Assembly: GCA_030490835.1 (NCBI GenBank)
Contig: CM059977.1
Span: 19,635,335 to 19,699,334, forward strand
Source: Annona cherimola
Lineage: Eukaryota > Streptophyta > Magnoliopsida > Magnoliales > Annonaceae
Reading direction: 5' to 3'
Length of the DNA: 64,000 nucleotides
In this document: positions 34,855 to 46,439 of the stretch, in pieces
How positions within the stretch are numbered: the first letter of the stretch is position 1
Layout: each line of letters begins with the position of its first letter
Translations under genes and position numbers: made by a program
Notes under the pieces: model-generated
The model's input: only the letters and a program-made list of their open reading frames with translations
The model's database searches: none
What the model was told of the DNA's origin: nothing

Positions 34855-35940
34855 GGTGCACTGCACCCGGGTGCATTGAGGCTCAATGCACCCAGGTGCA
34901 TAGGATTACGCTCCGATTTGAGAAAGGTTAGGCCTGTCTCTTTAACCATGAAATTAAGACTGATGCATCACTTTCAATCACAATTCTGTCAAAGCCTTTG
35001 CTGTTAGCCGTTTAATTCCCAATCAGATTTCATTGAGCGCCATCCAGCTTGGTTTTTCAACACCTAACACTCTCCAGTTGGAAGCACCCAAGAAGCAGAT
35101 TTTATCATCCCTGAAAACGCCCCAAATCCCATACATCCATTTTCATTAGAGCAGGCAGCATCAACATTCAATTTAAACCATCCTATAGCCGGACAAATCC
35201 ACTTATCCGATCCCACAAGATGTTGAAAATCATGGCTAGAGATAAGGAATGCAGATAAACACTGATGTAAATACTTCATGCATCAGATAGATATATTTTG
35301 CAATGGGATTCGAGTGTTTTCTCCAACCGACTTGTTCCTAGCATACCACATTCTCCAAAAAGATAGAAAGGGTACTGGTCCTTATCTTTAGCTAGGAAGG
35401 ATAAAATCTCCTTTATGTTTCTAAACCGCACAGCCCACAAATGGCAAAGTAGCTCACCTTGACAGCTTCGAACGTGTGTTGGCACTACTAGAAAATATGC
35501 ATTCCATCCTCAGTCATTTGATTGCAGAAAGGGCAATCAGGATTGACGGGAATACCCCTCCTTGACAGATTCAGTCTTGTGGGAAGAGAATGGTTGAGAA
35601 GTCTCCAGCCGAAAAGTTAGATCTTATTAGGGAGCTTTGTTCTCTGTAATGCTTTAATTGTGGCAGTATGTTGGACATCCTCCGCATGGATGTTAAGACC
35701 TGCTTCCCTTAGATGAATCTGATGGGCAATTCTATAGACGGGCATCATCTGTTTCTAAATCCCAGTAAAATCCGTCCTCTTCCATTTGCCTTGAAATGGG
35801 AACACCTTTAACAAGGTCCCATCCCCTGTTTCCAACCGCCATTTTGACTGTCTTTTCATTCCATTGCCGTGAGTAAAGAAGTCCACCTTGCTGTTTTGAA
35901 TAACCCCCAAACCAAATTCTATCTAGTGTAGCCTATTTTA
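34395..35940 (-). pseudogene. Dead LINE (non-LTR retrotransposon) 3' portion with RNase H-like domain
   Basis: Reading the minus strand from right to left, fragments match the C-terminal part of plant LINE ORF2. A zinc-finger-type stretch at about 35500-35640 reads WRLLNHSLPTRLNLSRRGIP, then CPFCNQMTEDGMHIF. After further fragments (35276-35485) comes an RNase H start at 35064-35279 with WFKLNVDAACSNENGCMGFG, then KGFDRIVIESDASVLISWLK near 34940-35010. Beyond the MITE at 34558-34914 the domain resumes (34400-34557) with FTQVSYFHVLRSGNLAAHCL, the usual end of this RNase H family. Several frameshifts and in-frame stops show it is inactive. Reverse transcriptase and endonuclease regions are absent, so it is 5'-truncated or eroded. 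Confidence 0.8.
34558..34914. mobile_element. Palindromic MITE (GCACCCGGGTGC-arm type), 357 bp, intact ends
   Basis: It is flanked by an exact 9-bp direct repeat, gatttgaga, at 34549-34557 and 34915-34923, the duplication length of Mutator-like elements. The left end reads ggagcgtaatcctatgcacc and the reverse complement of the right end is identical over these 20 bases. Each arm has an inner hairpin made of two copies of 'tgcacccgggtgca' separated by 'ttgagcctcaa'. The halves are complementary almost to the centre near 34738. It interrupts the RNase H-like region of a LINE pseudogene. No transposase is encoded. Confidence 0.92.
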
Positions 35941-36373
35941 TTTTCGATGAAGCTGATTTTACGTATTCGATTCGATAATATACACGAAGTAAGAATTTGT
36001 ACGGAGATTATGATGTGATTAGGACGTCATTCTACCGCAATTGGTGTCCGAAATCAACCAACCCGTATGACATTTTAGCCCATAAATATTTGGAGATAAC
36101 AAGAGGCATGAATCTTGACTAGTTTTGTATTGACTCTTGGCTTCGAATGCTCGACATCGACGGTTGGGAGGCTGGAAACCATAAATGTTGGCACCGTCAG
36201 CTGGACCCCCTTGCATATATTGGCGACTGCCCAGCATAGCATATAAAATGGTTTCGATCCAAGGCTTAGTTTTTGAAAGATTTGCATGGTGAGTATTAAG
36301 AAGGCAGGAAATTAAGGCTCTGCAATTTTGACTTGTAGGAATTGCACAATGATATATGATATCATTAGGTAAT
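35941..36373. other. Intergenic, no gene
   Basis: Overlapping minus-strand frames of about 70 codons (36019-36287) have no recognisable domain. Possibly flanking or 5' LINE-derived sequence too worn to align by eye. Confidence 0.45.
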
Positions 36374-36615
36374 ATGAACTGTGGTAGGATTTTGGGATGG
36401 TGTGAGGAGTGTAAATGAGAATATTTTAAAAATAATGTGAATAATGTAATATAATAAGGTTAAATTTAAAATAAATAAAATAATTATAAAAATAATTAAA
36501 GTATAACGATAAAATTGGAGAAGTAGAGTTGTTGGATAACTAATCCATTTATAGGATGATGTGTTTGACAGAAAAAACCATAAAAACTTTGTATTTAGAT
36601 TACCAAACATGCATA
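36374..36615. mobile_element. GGTGTGTTTG-like MITE copy, diverged
   Basis: Family-type interior ('gtaatataataaggtta', 'aataaataaaataattataaa') ending in 'tagattaccaaacatgc', with a left side 'aggattttgggatggtg'. Terminal repeats are weak, so the limits are approximate. Confidence 0.45.
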
Positions 36616-36688
36616 TGGTCAGCAATACATGAGCGATCTCCTCCACTCATGTGGTTAATTGAAATTGTTATTTCATAATTTTTATTTA

Positions 36689-36990
36689 GGGTATGTTTGG
36701 GAAATGATGAAATTTTTAGATGAAATTTTTTAATGTAAAAGTTTTAAAATAAAAGAAAATAATATGATATGATAAGGGTAATGACGAGGAGTAAATATAA
36801 TAAAGTTAAAATAGATAAGTTAGTTGTATAAATATTTATATAGAAATTATTAAAAAATAGAATAGTTGTATAAGAAAATGTGAAGAGATATTTAAAAATA
36901 GAAAAATAATTAAAAATGTAATAATTTTTAAGAGAGAAGTTTTAAATCAAAATTTTTTTTTAATAATTTTATAATTAAACAAGAACACTC
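36689..36990. mobile_element. GGTGTGTTTG-ended MITE, 302 bp, TTA target duplication
   Basis: The left end is gggtatgtttgggaaatg and the right end 'ttaaacaagaacactc', complementary over about a dozen bases. It is flanked by TTA at 36686-36688 and 36991-36993, as in PIF/Harbinger (Tourist-like) elements. The interior shares 'gataagttagttgtata' and 'aaaaaatagaatagttgtat' with the copy at 29738. Confidence 0.75.
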
Positions 36991-37032
36991 TTATTCCAAC
37001 ACTAGTGTAGAAAGTTAGGATAACTTTAAGGG

Positions 37033-37240
37033 GTGTTTGTTTATAAAAAAAACTTTTCAAATTAAATTCTTCACATTTTTCCATATAACTACTGTATTTT
37101 AATTATTTTTTCATAATTACTTATATAGTTAATTAATTTATTTTAATTTTAATTTCTTTACTTCTTATCATTAACCACACACAGTACCATATTATATTTT
37201 CTTAATTCAAAAAATTTTAAACAAAATTTTTATCATTTCC
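37033..37240. mobile_element. GGTGTGTTTG-ended MITE fragment, opposite orientation
   Basis: Begins 'aaggggtgtttgtttat' followed by the T/C-rich family interior ('cacatttttccatataac', 'ttacttatatagtta', 'atttctttacttctta'). The far end near 37240 lacks a matching terminus. Confidence 0.5.
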
Positions 37241-37259
37241 TAGGCGTAGCAGTTTACAA

Positions 37260-37640
37260 ACTTCGTCGTCGTCATCGGATGATTTAGCTCGATCATCAAG
37301 ATTTTTCGAGCCATGGCCCATGCATGGATACGTACGGTTAGCACGTCCACCCACGAGATCGCCCTGCGCACGGAGGCACAGGTGGATGGGAGATGGGCCA
37401 CGGCACGTGCGTGTGGTCTGGCGGCAAGGCGGCGTTGTGATGCACGTGGCTTTTACGTTTCCCTTGTGGCGGCTTTCAAGGCCGGTGTTTTGACTCACCC
37501 CGGCTGGGTCTACGCCGCACCCAAGGTGAGACTCTGCTTCGCGAATAGGCGTGATTCATACCACCCCATTGTGTCCAACTGGGGTGAGTATTTTTCATTT
37601 TCGAGTTTTTTTTTTTTTTCCCCTTATTTTTAAAAATCTT
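37260..37640. other. GC-rich island with an unassigned 106-codon frame
   Basis: The + strand frame from 37313 is rich in Ala, Arg and Val (ATARACGLAARRRCDARG) and runs into a poly-T derived Phe tract before its stop. An overlapping minus-strand frame of similar length exists. Composition is coding-like relative to flanks, but there is no domain or splice evidence. It could be a gene fragment, or GC-rich non-coding DNA. Confidence 0.3.
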
Positions 37641-39295
37641 TTGACACCTAACACTCCTCTTTTTTCCATTGATAATACTGCAGCAGGTGATTGCAAACAT
37701 GAGCGTAAGAGATGATATTCCTGAATCCTGACCGTCCAACTCTACAGACTATAGCTTCAAGTATACACGAGGCGGAGTAATTGCCACTTTGGAAACGTGA
37801 AAAATCATTTAAAATAATATATGTTGATTTATCTGCGAAGGCATCACTGCGGAGCCCATTTACGGCCGGAAGCACCCTGATTAGGGAGCAGCTGGTTGCA
37901 CCGTAACATATCTCATTATCTAAAACGTTTAAGCGATTTTTTCAGGAAAATAATGGACAGACGTAAGCGTGCAAGCGTATAATGAGATATTTGCTCCGCT
38001 TTCTTGGTGACTAAGGCAGGATGATCGAAGGCATGCATGGGCCATGGCGCGAGCATGAAAATGAGCCCGCCTTTACTTCCTACCAACTGCTGCCTACAAT
38101 TATCATCTAGTATTACATTCTAAAAACTTTCATATTTCACGAACATGATAGAGTTCTCCATAATTAAAAGATGCATCGACCATTGAAATCGTGGCTGTTA
38201 AGGGTTTCTTTCGGTTAAAATGTGTAGACTTTTGCAGCCAAAATATCCTGATAGCATCAAACATGGCACATCAATCTTAAATCACACCTTTTGTTTTCAA
38301 TTGGCTTTTATGAAAGAAACGTATTTGTTGAAAACACTTCGGTTGCCCAATCGAGATAAAAGACGCCCAAGATTCAATTCCACCACGATTGGAATAAAAA
38401 ATGAAAGAAATCGAAATTCGTTTACTTTAAGATCATAAACTTAAAATGGCCCAGCATCTAAACTACAGTCTATTAATTAGCTAGCTGCCACAGGCATCCA
38501 TTTTATTTTTAGACTGTTAAGTAAAATACCCGTCAATCCCCAGCATCTGCAGTGAAATAGTGAATGCCATCCTTACAAGCATAGCTGCGTGTATACCTAC
38601 TAGCGTCCACATGCTAAAAAGCAATTATATCGGAGCGGTTGATCATGTAATCAGGACTGTAGATCGAATCGCTGGTTGATTTGTGGGCGCGTGCCGAGGT
38701 TGCGTGTAGGGGATTCGTGATTGCATGTACAGAGGGGGTACAACCGCCCAAGCCAAAAGCTGTGGAAATATCGGGTACATCTATATCTTGGATGGATTCG
38801 GAAATCTATTTCAACCAATGCTCGGAAATTGCCGATTCAGTGCTTCCCCCCCCCTACCGCGAATGGAATAATTTTCATGGCAATTTGCCTCTTCCATATT
38901 GGTGGGTCAACAAGTGCAACGTCAGCCACCGGACCCAAGGCAAGAGGAAAGCCGCGTATCAGCTGGGACGACCGATCGACCGCAGATGCCTGATTCTCAA
39001 ATCTCATCGGGTGGAAACTGGAGTGGGAAAAGCTTGTTTAAGCATTGCCCTGTCTCACTCAATCTTTTCATTTTTAAATTTCCCAACCAAATAAGTAGCT
39101 CGACGAGAAAAGTTGGATCAAAGAAAGTTTGAAAGTAGAAGTTGGATCCACCCATCGATTTGAAGTTATAAAAGCACCGTCTTTTAACCTGCGTATAATT
39201 TCTTTTTTAGTTATTTCTATTGCATTGCTTTTATAAAATCCCTACAAAAGCTTATTCCATTTTTAATATCTTTATGCTTAATGAAGGATCCCCTA
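37641..39295. other. Intergenic; unassigned frame at 38681-39094
   Basis: The + strand frame at 38681-39094 (137 codons, with PYREWNNFHGNLPLPYWWVN) is overlapped by two other + frames, and its end runs into AT-rich sequence. I do not recognise a family and cannot support a gene. The remainder is AT-rich with nothing identified. Confidence 0.4.
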
Positions 39296-39760
39296 TCTAT
39301 CATTTTTATTACTGTTTATATTACTATGAAAACTCTTTCATTTGTTTAGTATTAAAAAAAAAATTTCCATAACTCATCTATAAAAGTATAAAATCAACAA
39401 AATGAAATAATTTATTATTAAATATTAATTTTAAAGTAATATTTTGAACATCTAAACCATTTAAAATGTTACTATTATCTAAATAAATAATTCTATAAAA
39501 TAGTATTATGAATAAATAATTTTATAAAGTATTACAATATTATAAAGCCTAAGTAAAATGAATTTAAACATTTTTCATAATTTACAATAATACCTATTTT
39601 GGCAAATGTAGCTCATGCATTTATTTAATATGGGCAAAATTTGGTTTTTTAGCTAAACAAATGATGTTAGATATATTAAAGGAAGTGAATTCCACATTAA
39701 ACATCAAAATATTAAAAATAAAAAAGAATTATATGGAACAACTTCTATGTGACTAGTCCT
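39296..39760. repeat. Dispersed repeat, copy of the one in the A9-gene intron
   Basis: Shares in order 'tttgtttagtatt', 'catctaaaccatttaaaatgt', 'aataattttataaagtatta', 'ttggcaaatgtagctcatgc' and 'agctaaacaaatgatgt' with 13470-13890. Sequence identity is clearly lower than between recent copies. No coding capacity. Confidence 0.65.
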
Positions 39761-41542
39761 TTGCGTTCATGTCTACTCAAAATAAAATATTTATATTTTA
39801 AACTTTTTGCACTTATGCTAAAGATTTTAAAAACGTTTTGTATCTCTATCATATTTTTATTATAACACTAATTTTTAATAATATTTATGATAAAACTTTG
39901 TAAAAATTGATAAAAAAAAAAACCAAATTATAAATTATAATATTCTAAAGAGCATTTAAAATTACTTTCGTATTAAAAGTAATTCTGCAAATTCAGGCCA
40001 CAATCTTTTATGATGGAGATTACCAACACTGACATAGACGTAAAAAGATTCAGACACTATCGGCGTAGATACAACGAGCTTTATATGGTTTGAATAGATA
40101 TCAACATTATACTTTTGAATTTACCTAGATGAAAATAAATTTTTGAACAAACTTATGTGCATTCCATATATAATTTCTTTGGTGATGTACTTATTTAAGA
40201 AGACATTTTTCTTAAAATGGAGACCAAAATTTTGAAACAAATTGGTGAGAGCCTTTTTGACTTTTATTAGTTAATTATAACTACTTTTGTCATTGTTTTT
40301 CCCTTAATGTTTAGCTAACTAGTACACCTTCTATAAAAAGCTTTAACTTATCCAATTAGAATCCTATTTTTGGACAGTTTAAAAGCTACCGTTTGTCATT
40401 ATTCCTTACTAGGATTATTTGCGTTTACAAGTCTTTTTCGGGCTTTGTAATTTTTACTTTCTAACTATTCTTTTTCAAAAATACCATAACTTATGAACTT
40501 TACTAGCAAACATGCTTACTCATCTCAACAATGACCATCAAAATTTCTAATAGAAGTTAAACTTTGATCGTTCAAATTAAATTCGCCTACGTATTATAAG
40601 ATCATATGGTGCACAATCTGATATATGATATATGTATAGCTTTGAGCATATCTAAATAAAAGTTAACACAAAGTTGTTTATAAAGTTTATAAATAGGAGT
40701 ATTTTTGCAAAATCAAAGCAAAAAATGGGAAGGTAAATGAATTAGCTCTTTCTTAATGTTCTATTCTTTCAATGATCTACTGCTCAACAGGATCTTGAAT
40801 GACTCGCACATTAGTAGGCTGATGCTAGACTATTAATCGCATTGTACAAAGATGAAAAAATTTATAATATAATAGCTAGTTTTACTTTTTAATGAACAGT
40901 TTCTATTAACGGGATATCATATTTCCCATACAATGCTTGTTAATGATGAATTCATCTTCTTTTTATTTAACTCTATTTATTGTGTTATCATTGAAATATT
41001 AATGGATCAATTTCATCAATTCTAGGCCTTTCAACATCTTACTTCAAAGTTTATGAAATTATTGTTTTAAAGAAATTACAATAAAAAAATTTTAGCTACA
41101 AATAATTAGTCGCTTTGAGTAATAATATTTAATAAAATATAGTCTTTTTGAAATCAAATATAATCAACAGTACATTTACAGTAGCCATTCATATTTGGCC
41201 GTAAATAGAAAAAAATTTTGGCCGCAATTAACACAGGCCAAATCTTCGGCCGCATTTAACCAAACATAGCCAAATTGAAATTTTGGTTGCAAAAGTTGTC
41301 CATATATACTGCATTTCCTTGTATTGGGTATGAATCATTTGATAGTCAGCCCCTTCCTAACTAGAGAAATGAAACTAATAAGTATAAAGCTAAAAGCCTA
41401 AAAACTAATGAAATTTTTGTCAGGATGTAAAATCAATTAGGCTATGTCTGGGTTCACAAAAATCGTAAAGATTGGTTGTGTTGTTAATCATTTTAAAAGA
41501 AAAAAGTCAATTTGAGAAGTTTTATATTAGATTTTAGTTAAA
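39761..41542. other. Intergenic, no gene
   Basis: About 1.8 kb, AT-rich, no frame, RNA gene or ended repeat recognised. A phrase around 41195-41290 repeats 'ggccgcaattaacacaggcc' / 'ggccgcatttaacc' loosely. Confidence 0.5.
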
Positions 41543-43632
41543 GGTATGTTTGAGAAGTGATAAAACTTTTCGATAAAAACTTTTTGGTGTAAAAATTTTT
41601 GAAATAGGAGAAAATGATGTAATATGAGAGGAGTAATGATAAGGAACAAATGAATAAAGTTAAAGTAGATATATTATGTGAGGACTTGGTATTTTATTTT
41701 ATTTTTATTATAACCCTTACCTGTTCATGAGGTAATTCATGAACATGCTGTTAGGAATTAATAATGTAAGTGGGATGCACAACATATATAGACATGACAT
41801 TTAGAAAAATGTATAGTGCATATATGCATGTCCTTTGATCCTAGCACATTGGGTTCTATGGAACATTATTCACGAGCATGTTAGGACTGAAGTATGAGTT
41901 GTACATTAGCAGGTTTCTGTAGTTGCACCGCTTGATTATGGTATGATTTACTAGGTATAGATTTAGAGATGTATGATTGACGTGCTATTTCTGGGTATGA
42001 TGACTATCTTCCACCTCGCGGGGGTGAAAGGGGCAGCGCCCCTGAAGAAATTTTTAATTTACTAAATTATATTAGTTGGAAAGCTAGTCGCAAACAGTGA
42101 TTGAGCTCGGCCCATTTTGATGAGAGTGCTCTTAAGGGCAGCAAAAGCGCGACCCGCCTCATTCCTTCTTCTTCATCTCATTTCCTGCATCCTTGACCTC
42201 CTCTTCCCCCTTTCTTCCCGACCTTGATCTAGCCCTAAGCCTCCTTGAAAATTGCGTCAAATAGCCTTGAAAATCCCTGATTCACCTCAAGGAAGCTCGA
42301 AATTCTAGAGATCAAAGTCTAGGATTGTTGTATTTGGGCGAAGTTACGATTGAGGTAAGTAGATGTTGCCCATTCCCGATTTAGTAATAAAATCTCGTGT
42401 TAAACATAATATAAGGTTGGTGGAAAGTTGCAGTGTCCAACAACTTCGTGGTTTGGGGCGTAGAGTTCATAACAGTTTAGGATTAGCAGGGTTTATGGGG
42501 AATCTGTCATTAATATGTGATTTTTATGAACTAAATGACTCATTAGTAGGTTTTACAGCATTAAAATATGAAGTTACTCGATTGGGCAGAAACGAGAAGA
42601 TGAAGTAAAGGTTCCTCTTTTGCATATATCATGTGTTTGGTGAAATACTTGTGTGACTGTTGATATATTGAATTTAAAGTAAACATGTAAATTTCGTTGA
42701 TGTTGTGTGTATGGTTTATGACATTTATTCTTGTTTGTTATGTATGATTTATTATTTAGGATGAGTGGATGTAAAAGGGTTGTTCATGACCTTTGATTGA
42801 CATAAGGATAAGGTTGTTCATGGCTCTTGATTGACATGAGTAGAGGATTATTCTTGTCCTTTTCCTTATACATGGTCATATGCATATTCTTGAGAGTGGG
42901 TGTTGGACCCGTATGTCTTGTATTGATCATTACATTGCATTTAAAATTTTACTTATTTCCACTTTGTGTTAATTACTATCTACTTACTGAATCTATTTAG
43001 ACTCCCGTGGTTTGTTATTTTGCTTTTAGATCACAGGCCAGGTGAGGAGCTTCAAGATAGGACAAGTGGAGGACCTAGTCCTTGAGACCATTAGATTATT
43101 GTCTTTGATCACAGTTATTTTGAAATTTATACTCTCTATTGATATTAGTATATGTAAATAATTGTTCAGTCAGATTCAACTTTGACAAACATATTGTATT
43201 TAGTATTTTGAACTCGGTCACAATCTATGTGAATGCATATATATGATCATTTGATTTGCTTGTTGTATAAAGATAAATTTAAATGATTTTACTACTATGT
43301 GGATGTCTTTGTAATATGAAGATACAAGGGTATGAAAGTAGAGTTGAATGTTATATTTTGGAATGAAATTGAAATGCTTATAAATAACAAGTTTTGTATT
43401 TCATACCACCCTTATATATTATGAGCAGATGCTGCCGAATTTTTCTTAGCTTGTATCGTATCCATTGACTAGCCATTGAGAATATCTAAGCAATGAGACG
43501 TTACAAATTGGTTGTATGAGTATTTATGCAAAATTATTGAAAAATATGTTAATTGTATAGAAACACGTGAAAAAAATTAAAAAATAAGATAATTATGAAG
43601 AATGAAATGTTTTATCAATAAACAAATATACC
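41543..43632. mobile_element. GGTGTGTTTG-family MITE split by an LTR insertion
   Basis: The left half (41543-41676) begins 'ggtatgtttgagaagtg' and contains 'aaaatgatgtaatatgag' and 'aataaagttaaagtagata'. The right half (43506-43632) resumes with 'ggttgtatgagtattta', 'ttaattgtatagaaacacg' and ends 'aataaacaaatatacc'. Together they match the order of the intact copy at 29738. The 1.8 kb between them is the solo LTR candidate. Confidence 0.7.
41677..43505 (+). mobile_element. Probable solo LTR, 1829 bp
   Basis: Starts tgtgaggacttgg and ends gagacgttaca, so it has the TG...CA ends of an LTR, within a short TGT/ACA inverted repeat. Its position is defined because it splits a MITE whose two halves line up with intact copies. 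Mid-element, a pyrimidine-rich stretch followed by 'gcgaagttacgattgaggt' resembles the transcribed R/U5 part of plant Ty3-gypsy LTRs, which often begin TGTGAGGAC and end GTTACA. The flanking 5 bp (tatta and aattg) match only at three positions, so the target duplication is not convincing. No internal retroviral-type domains are present. The 82-codon frame at 42363-42608 is not a known protein. Confidence 0.6.
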
Positions 43633-44382
43633 GTAACTCAAGTCTAACAATCTTTTTGAAATACTCAACGATCAACCTCAAGCATAACTCTATTTCTAAA
43701 ACTTCAATTCAAAATTAAAAATATTAAGCATAAATTGGTTTGATTTTTAAGAGAAGTTTTAATAAATTATAATTTTAAATTTTTAAAAAGGTAATCAATT
43801 TTTAAATTTTTTAACAAATAATATTACCTCTTATGTAAATACTTGAATACATGTATAAGAACTATAACAAAAGTTCTTATATGGGGGGAAGTTATTAAGG
43901 AAAAAATTTGAAAAAATAAGAATGTGAAGTGATGTGATATGATAGGATACTAATTAGAAATAATGGTATTAAAGTTAAAATAGATAAAGTATTGATATGG
44001 GAAGAAATGAAAATGTGAAAGATGGTTAAAAATAGAATAGTTATATAGAAAACTCTGTAAGATAAACAACAAGTAAAACAGTTGTATAGAAAAGCGTGTG
44101 AAAAAATGGTCTAATTTTTTTCCATATTGCTAAAAACGCCTATAATTTCATATCATATTAAATGCAGTCAAGTTTAATCTCGTATGCGAACAAAAATTAT
44201 ACTAATTTGCTGCATATATAAAGGTTATACATAGCTAAAATGCGTCGTTTGCATAAAATAATACTATATATGGTAAAATTTTATATTTCTTTGTAAAATT
44301 TGTTGCATACATAAGCTTTTGTTGTAGTGATTTTGATACTAATACGAAATATGATTTATATTCTCAATAACACAAGCATAAG
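43633..44382. mobile_element. Intergenic with a GGTGTGTTTG-family MITE fragment at about 43880-44115
   Basis: The fragment has 'gatgtgatatgatagga', 'attaaagttaaaatagata' and 'aaaatagaatagttatatag' in family order but unclear termini. The rest is AT-rich with no other feature. Confidence 0.45.
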
Positions 44383-44800
44383 GGGAGACTAACTTTTATA
44401 CCCCTATATTTGATCATAATTTTTATTATACTCACAATGTTTCATAAATTTTTCTCATGCCTATAACATTTTATCTTAAATTCTTATTATACCTACGTTG
44501 TTAACACAACCATTATTCGTTTAATTGAAAAAACGAATTTGCTCCTCTAAATTTTTTGTAATTAAGATAATTCAACTTTAATATGACTCTTGAATCATTT
44601 AATGCTACATATTAATATTTACTATCATCAATTGAGTCAGGTTATAGTTGAATTGTGTCAATTAGAAAATTTCGAATAGAAAAATCATCTTTTCAATACA
44701 GTAGATAATAGTTGTGTTGACATTATGAGCGTAAGAGGAATTTAAGAAAAAAACATTATGGGTATAAAAAAAAAATTATGGACAAATGTTACGAGCACAC
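44383..44800. mobile_element. Palindromic MITE, second family (related copy at 58330)
   Basis: The left arm, with 'ataatttttattatactcac' and 'ctataacattttatctta', is mirrored on the right by 'gagcgtaagaggaatttaag' and 'aaaaacattatgggtata'. The centre has 'attgagtcaggttatag' near the fold. The copy at 58330-58763 shares 'acaattgtgtt...'-type and 'ttaattagaaaatttt' phrases in the same layout. Target duplication not clear. Confidence 0.6.
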
Positions 44801-45414
44801 TATATTGACAGCAAATTGCATGAATTAGCTGGCCAGATTGAACCCGTTGCCAAAAATAATTGAATTAACCCAACCCAATTAGAATTGGGATTATAAAATG
44901 CCAACCCAAACACAAAGAACGAATAATTGATGGTTTAAGGCAGGTTGGTTTCCAGCACCTGCTGAATCCATTCCCTATTTAACTTAGAAATTTATTATTA
45001 AAATCTGTTATTGGATGGCAGTGGTGCTCATCCCTCGATCGGTGGTTGAACCACCATGGGCTTCTGCTTCCTTCATGGCCAAAATGCCCCTCAGTGAGCC
45101 ACCACTCCTACTCCATCTGTACACGCGTGTTACATCCATTTGACTTCAGTAAATTGTGGGAATCACTTGTCGCAAATGTCACTTTATTGCATAGCTGAAT
45201 GGGATGACATGCGTAGTGTATGTGAGTTTAATTCCGAGTACCTAATGGGAGGTCTCCGTTGCAACCCAATGTAATAAAAAAAGAAAGTTGCAGTATGATC
45301 TTTTACGGCCGTATGAATGCGGGGCAGCCATGCTTCCGGCCCAAATATATATATATATAAGAGATACTCATGTGCAGCACCGCTGAAATGGGCCATACGT
45401 GATCATCAAATCAT
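44801..45414. other. Intergenic, no gene
   Basis: No coding frame with support. A TA-rich microsatellite lies at about 45345-45358. Confidence 0.5.
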
Positions 45415-45672
45415 AATCTACTCCACACATTATATTTAGAATCATGTATTCTATTACCATACTAATTTTCATCCCAATCAGATATGTCTATGGGTCTCGT
45501 TTGAAAATGGTATAAATTCAACGTAATAAAATAGTTTAATGTAAATAATAACTTTAAAGTAGTTTTTTCAACATGTAAACCACTTGGTATAAAATTTATG
45601 TATGGATAAATGATTGTATAAAGTTTCATTGCATTCTAATATGTGTGGGGCCCATTTTTGAGCAAATGTACC
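45415..45672. mobile_element. MITE related to the GGTACATTTG-ended element at 28792
   Basis: The right end 'tttttgagcaaatgtacc' and interior 'acatgtaaaccacttgg', 'tatggataaatgattgtat' match the copy at 28792 in order. The left terminus is not evident. Confidence 0.5.
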
Positions 45673-45709
45673 GTTGTTCGGTGCAATTGCCTTGCACCGG
45701 AACAACCCT

Positions 45710-45958
45710 CTCTATATATATATTTTTTATTTTTAAAATTTTGTTCATGGACAAGTAAATCTAGATGTATTAAATCTATAAACTTAGTTTTATCATTTTC
45801 GAATATTTTGAATAATTACAGAAATGCCACTGCATTTAAAAATAAAAAATAAATACTTAAAAATATTCAAAAATGGTAAAACTTGGTTTATAAATTTAAT
45901 ACACCTAAATTTACTTGTTCATGAAAAAAATTTAAAAATATATTTTTGGGCTGAACGC
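45710..45958. mobile_element. Palindromic MITE copy, arms worn
   Basis: Inverted halves: 'gacaagtaaatctagatgta' against 'acacctaaatttacttgttc', and 'aacttagttttatcattttc' against 'aaaatggtaaaacttggttta', folding near 45835. This is the shared core of the CCGGTC- and GCACCCGGG-armed families. The outer arms are degraded. Confidence 0.6.
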
Positions 45959-46439
45959 ATCGGATCCGGCGGTAAAAGATAATGGATCGGAGAAGTCCAT
46001 GCTCGTAAAAAATTAAGAAGCTTGAATGAGAAAAAAATGAGGTAAAAATTTAATGATATGCATTGTGATTTGTGAATAGAAAAAATTGTATTAAAAACGT
46101 AGAAAATTAAATTGAATATTTTAAAAAAATTATCTCGAGGATGAAAATACAACTTCTATCAGGGGATATTGGTTCCTTTCGAACACCCATTATTTGGCAA
46201 ATTCACACCCGTACCGGAAATTGGACCAAAATTTTAATTTACCATCCTGTTTTTCAGTTTTCAATCTCGAATCTCGATCGGATAGCCCACATGTGGCTTG
46301 TGATGACTACAAAAATGGGTTGACCCATTAGTCCATTACTTGCAGCTAAAAAGTAACAATCTCTTTTCCCACGCGGAATGAGATCGACCAAGGTAAGTGG
46401 GCCTGAATAATGGGAAATTGAGAAAAATTTTAATATGAT
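45959..46439. other. Intergenic, no gene
   Basis: AT-rich, with a 60-codon frame at 46141-46323 that has no domain. Nothing else recognised. Confidence 0.45.

Noticed and set aside
42363..42608. 82-codon frame considered as a small gene
   Set aside because: Lies inside the probable solo LTR and has no match to any known retroelement or host protein that I recognise.
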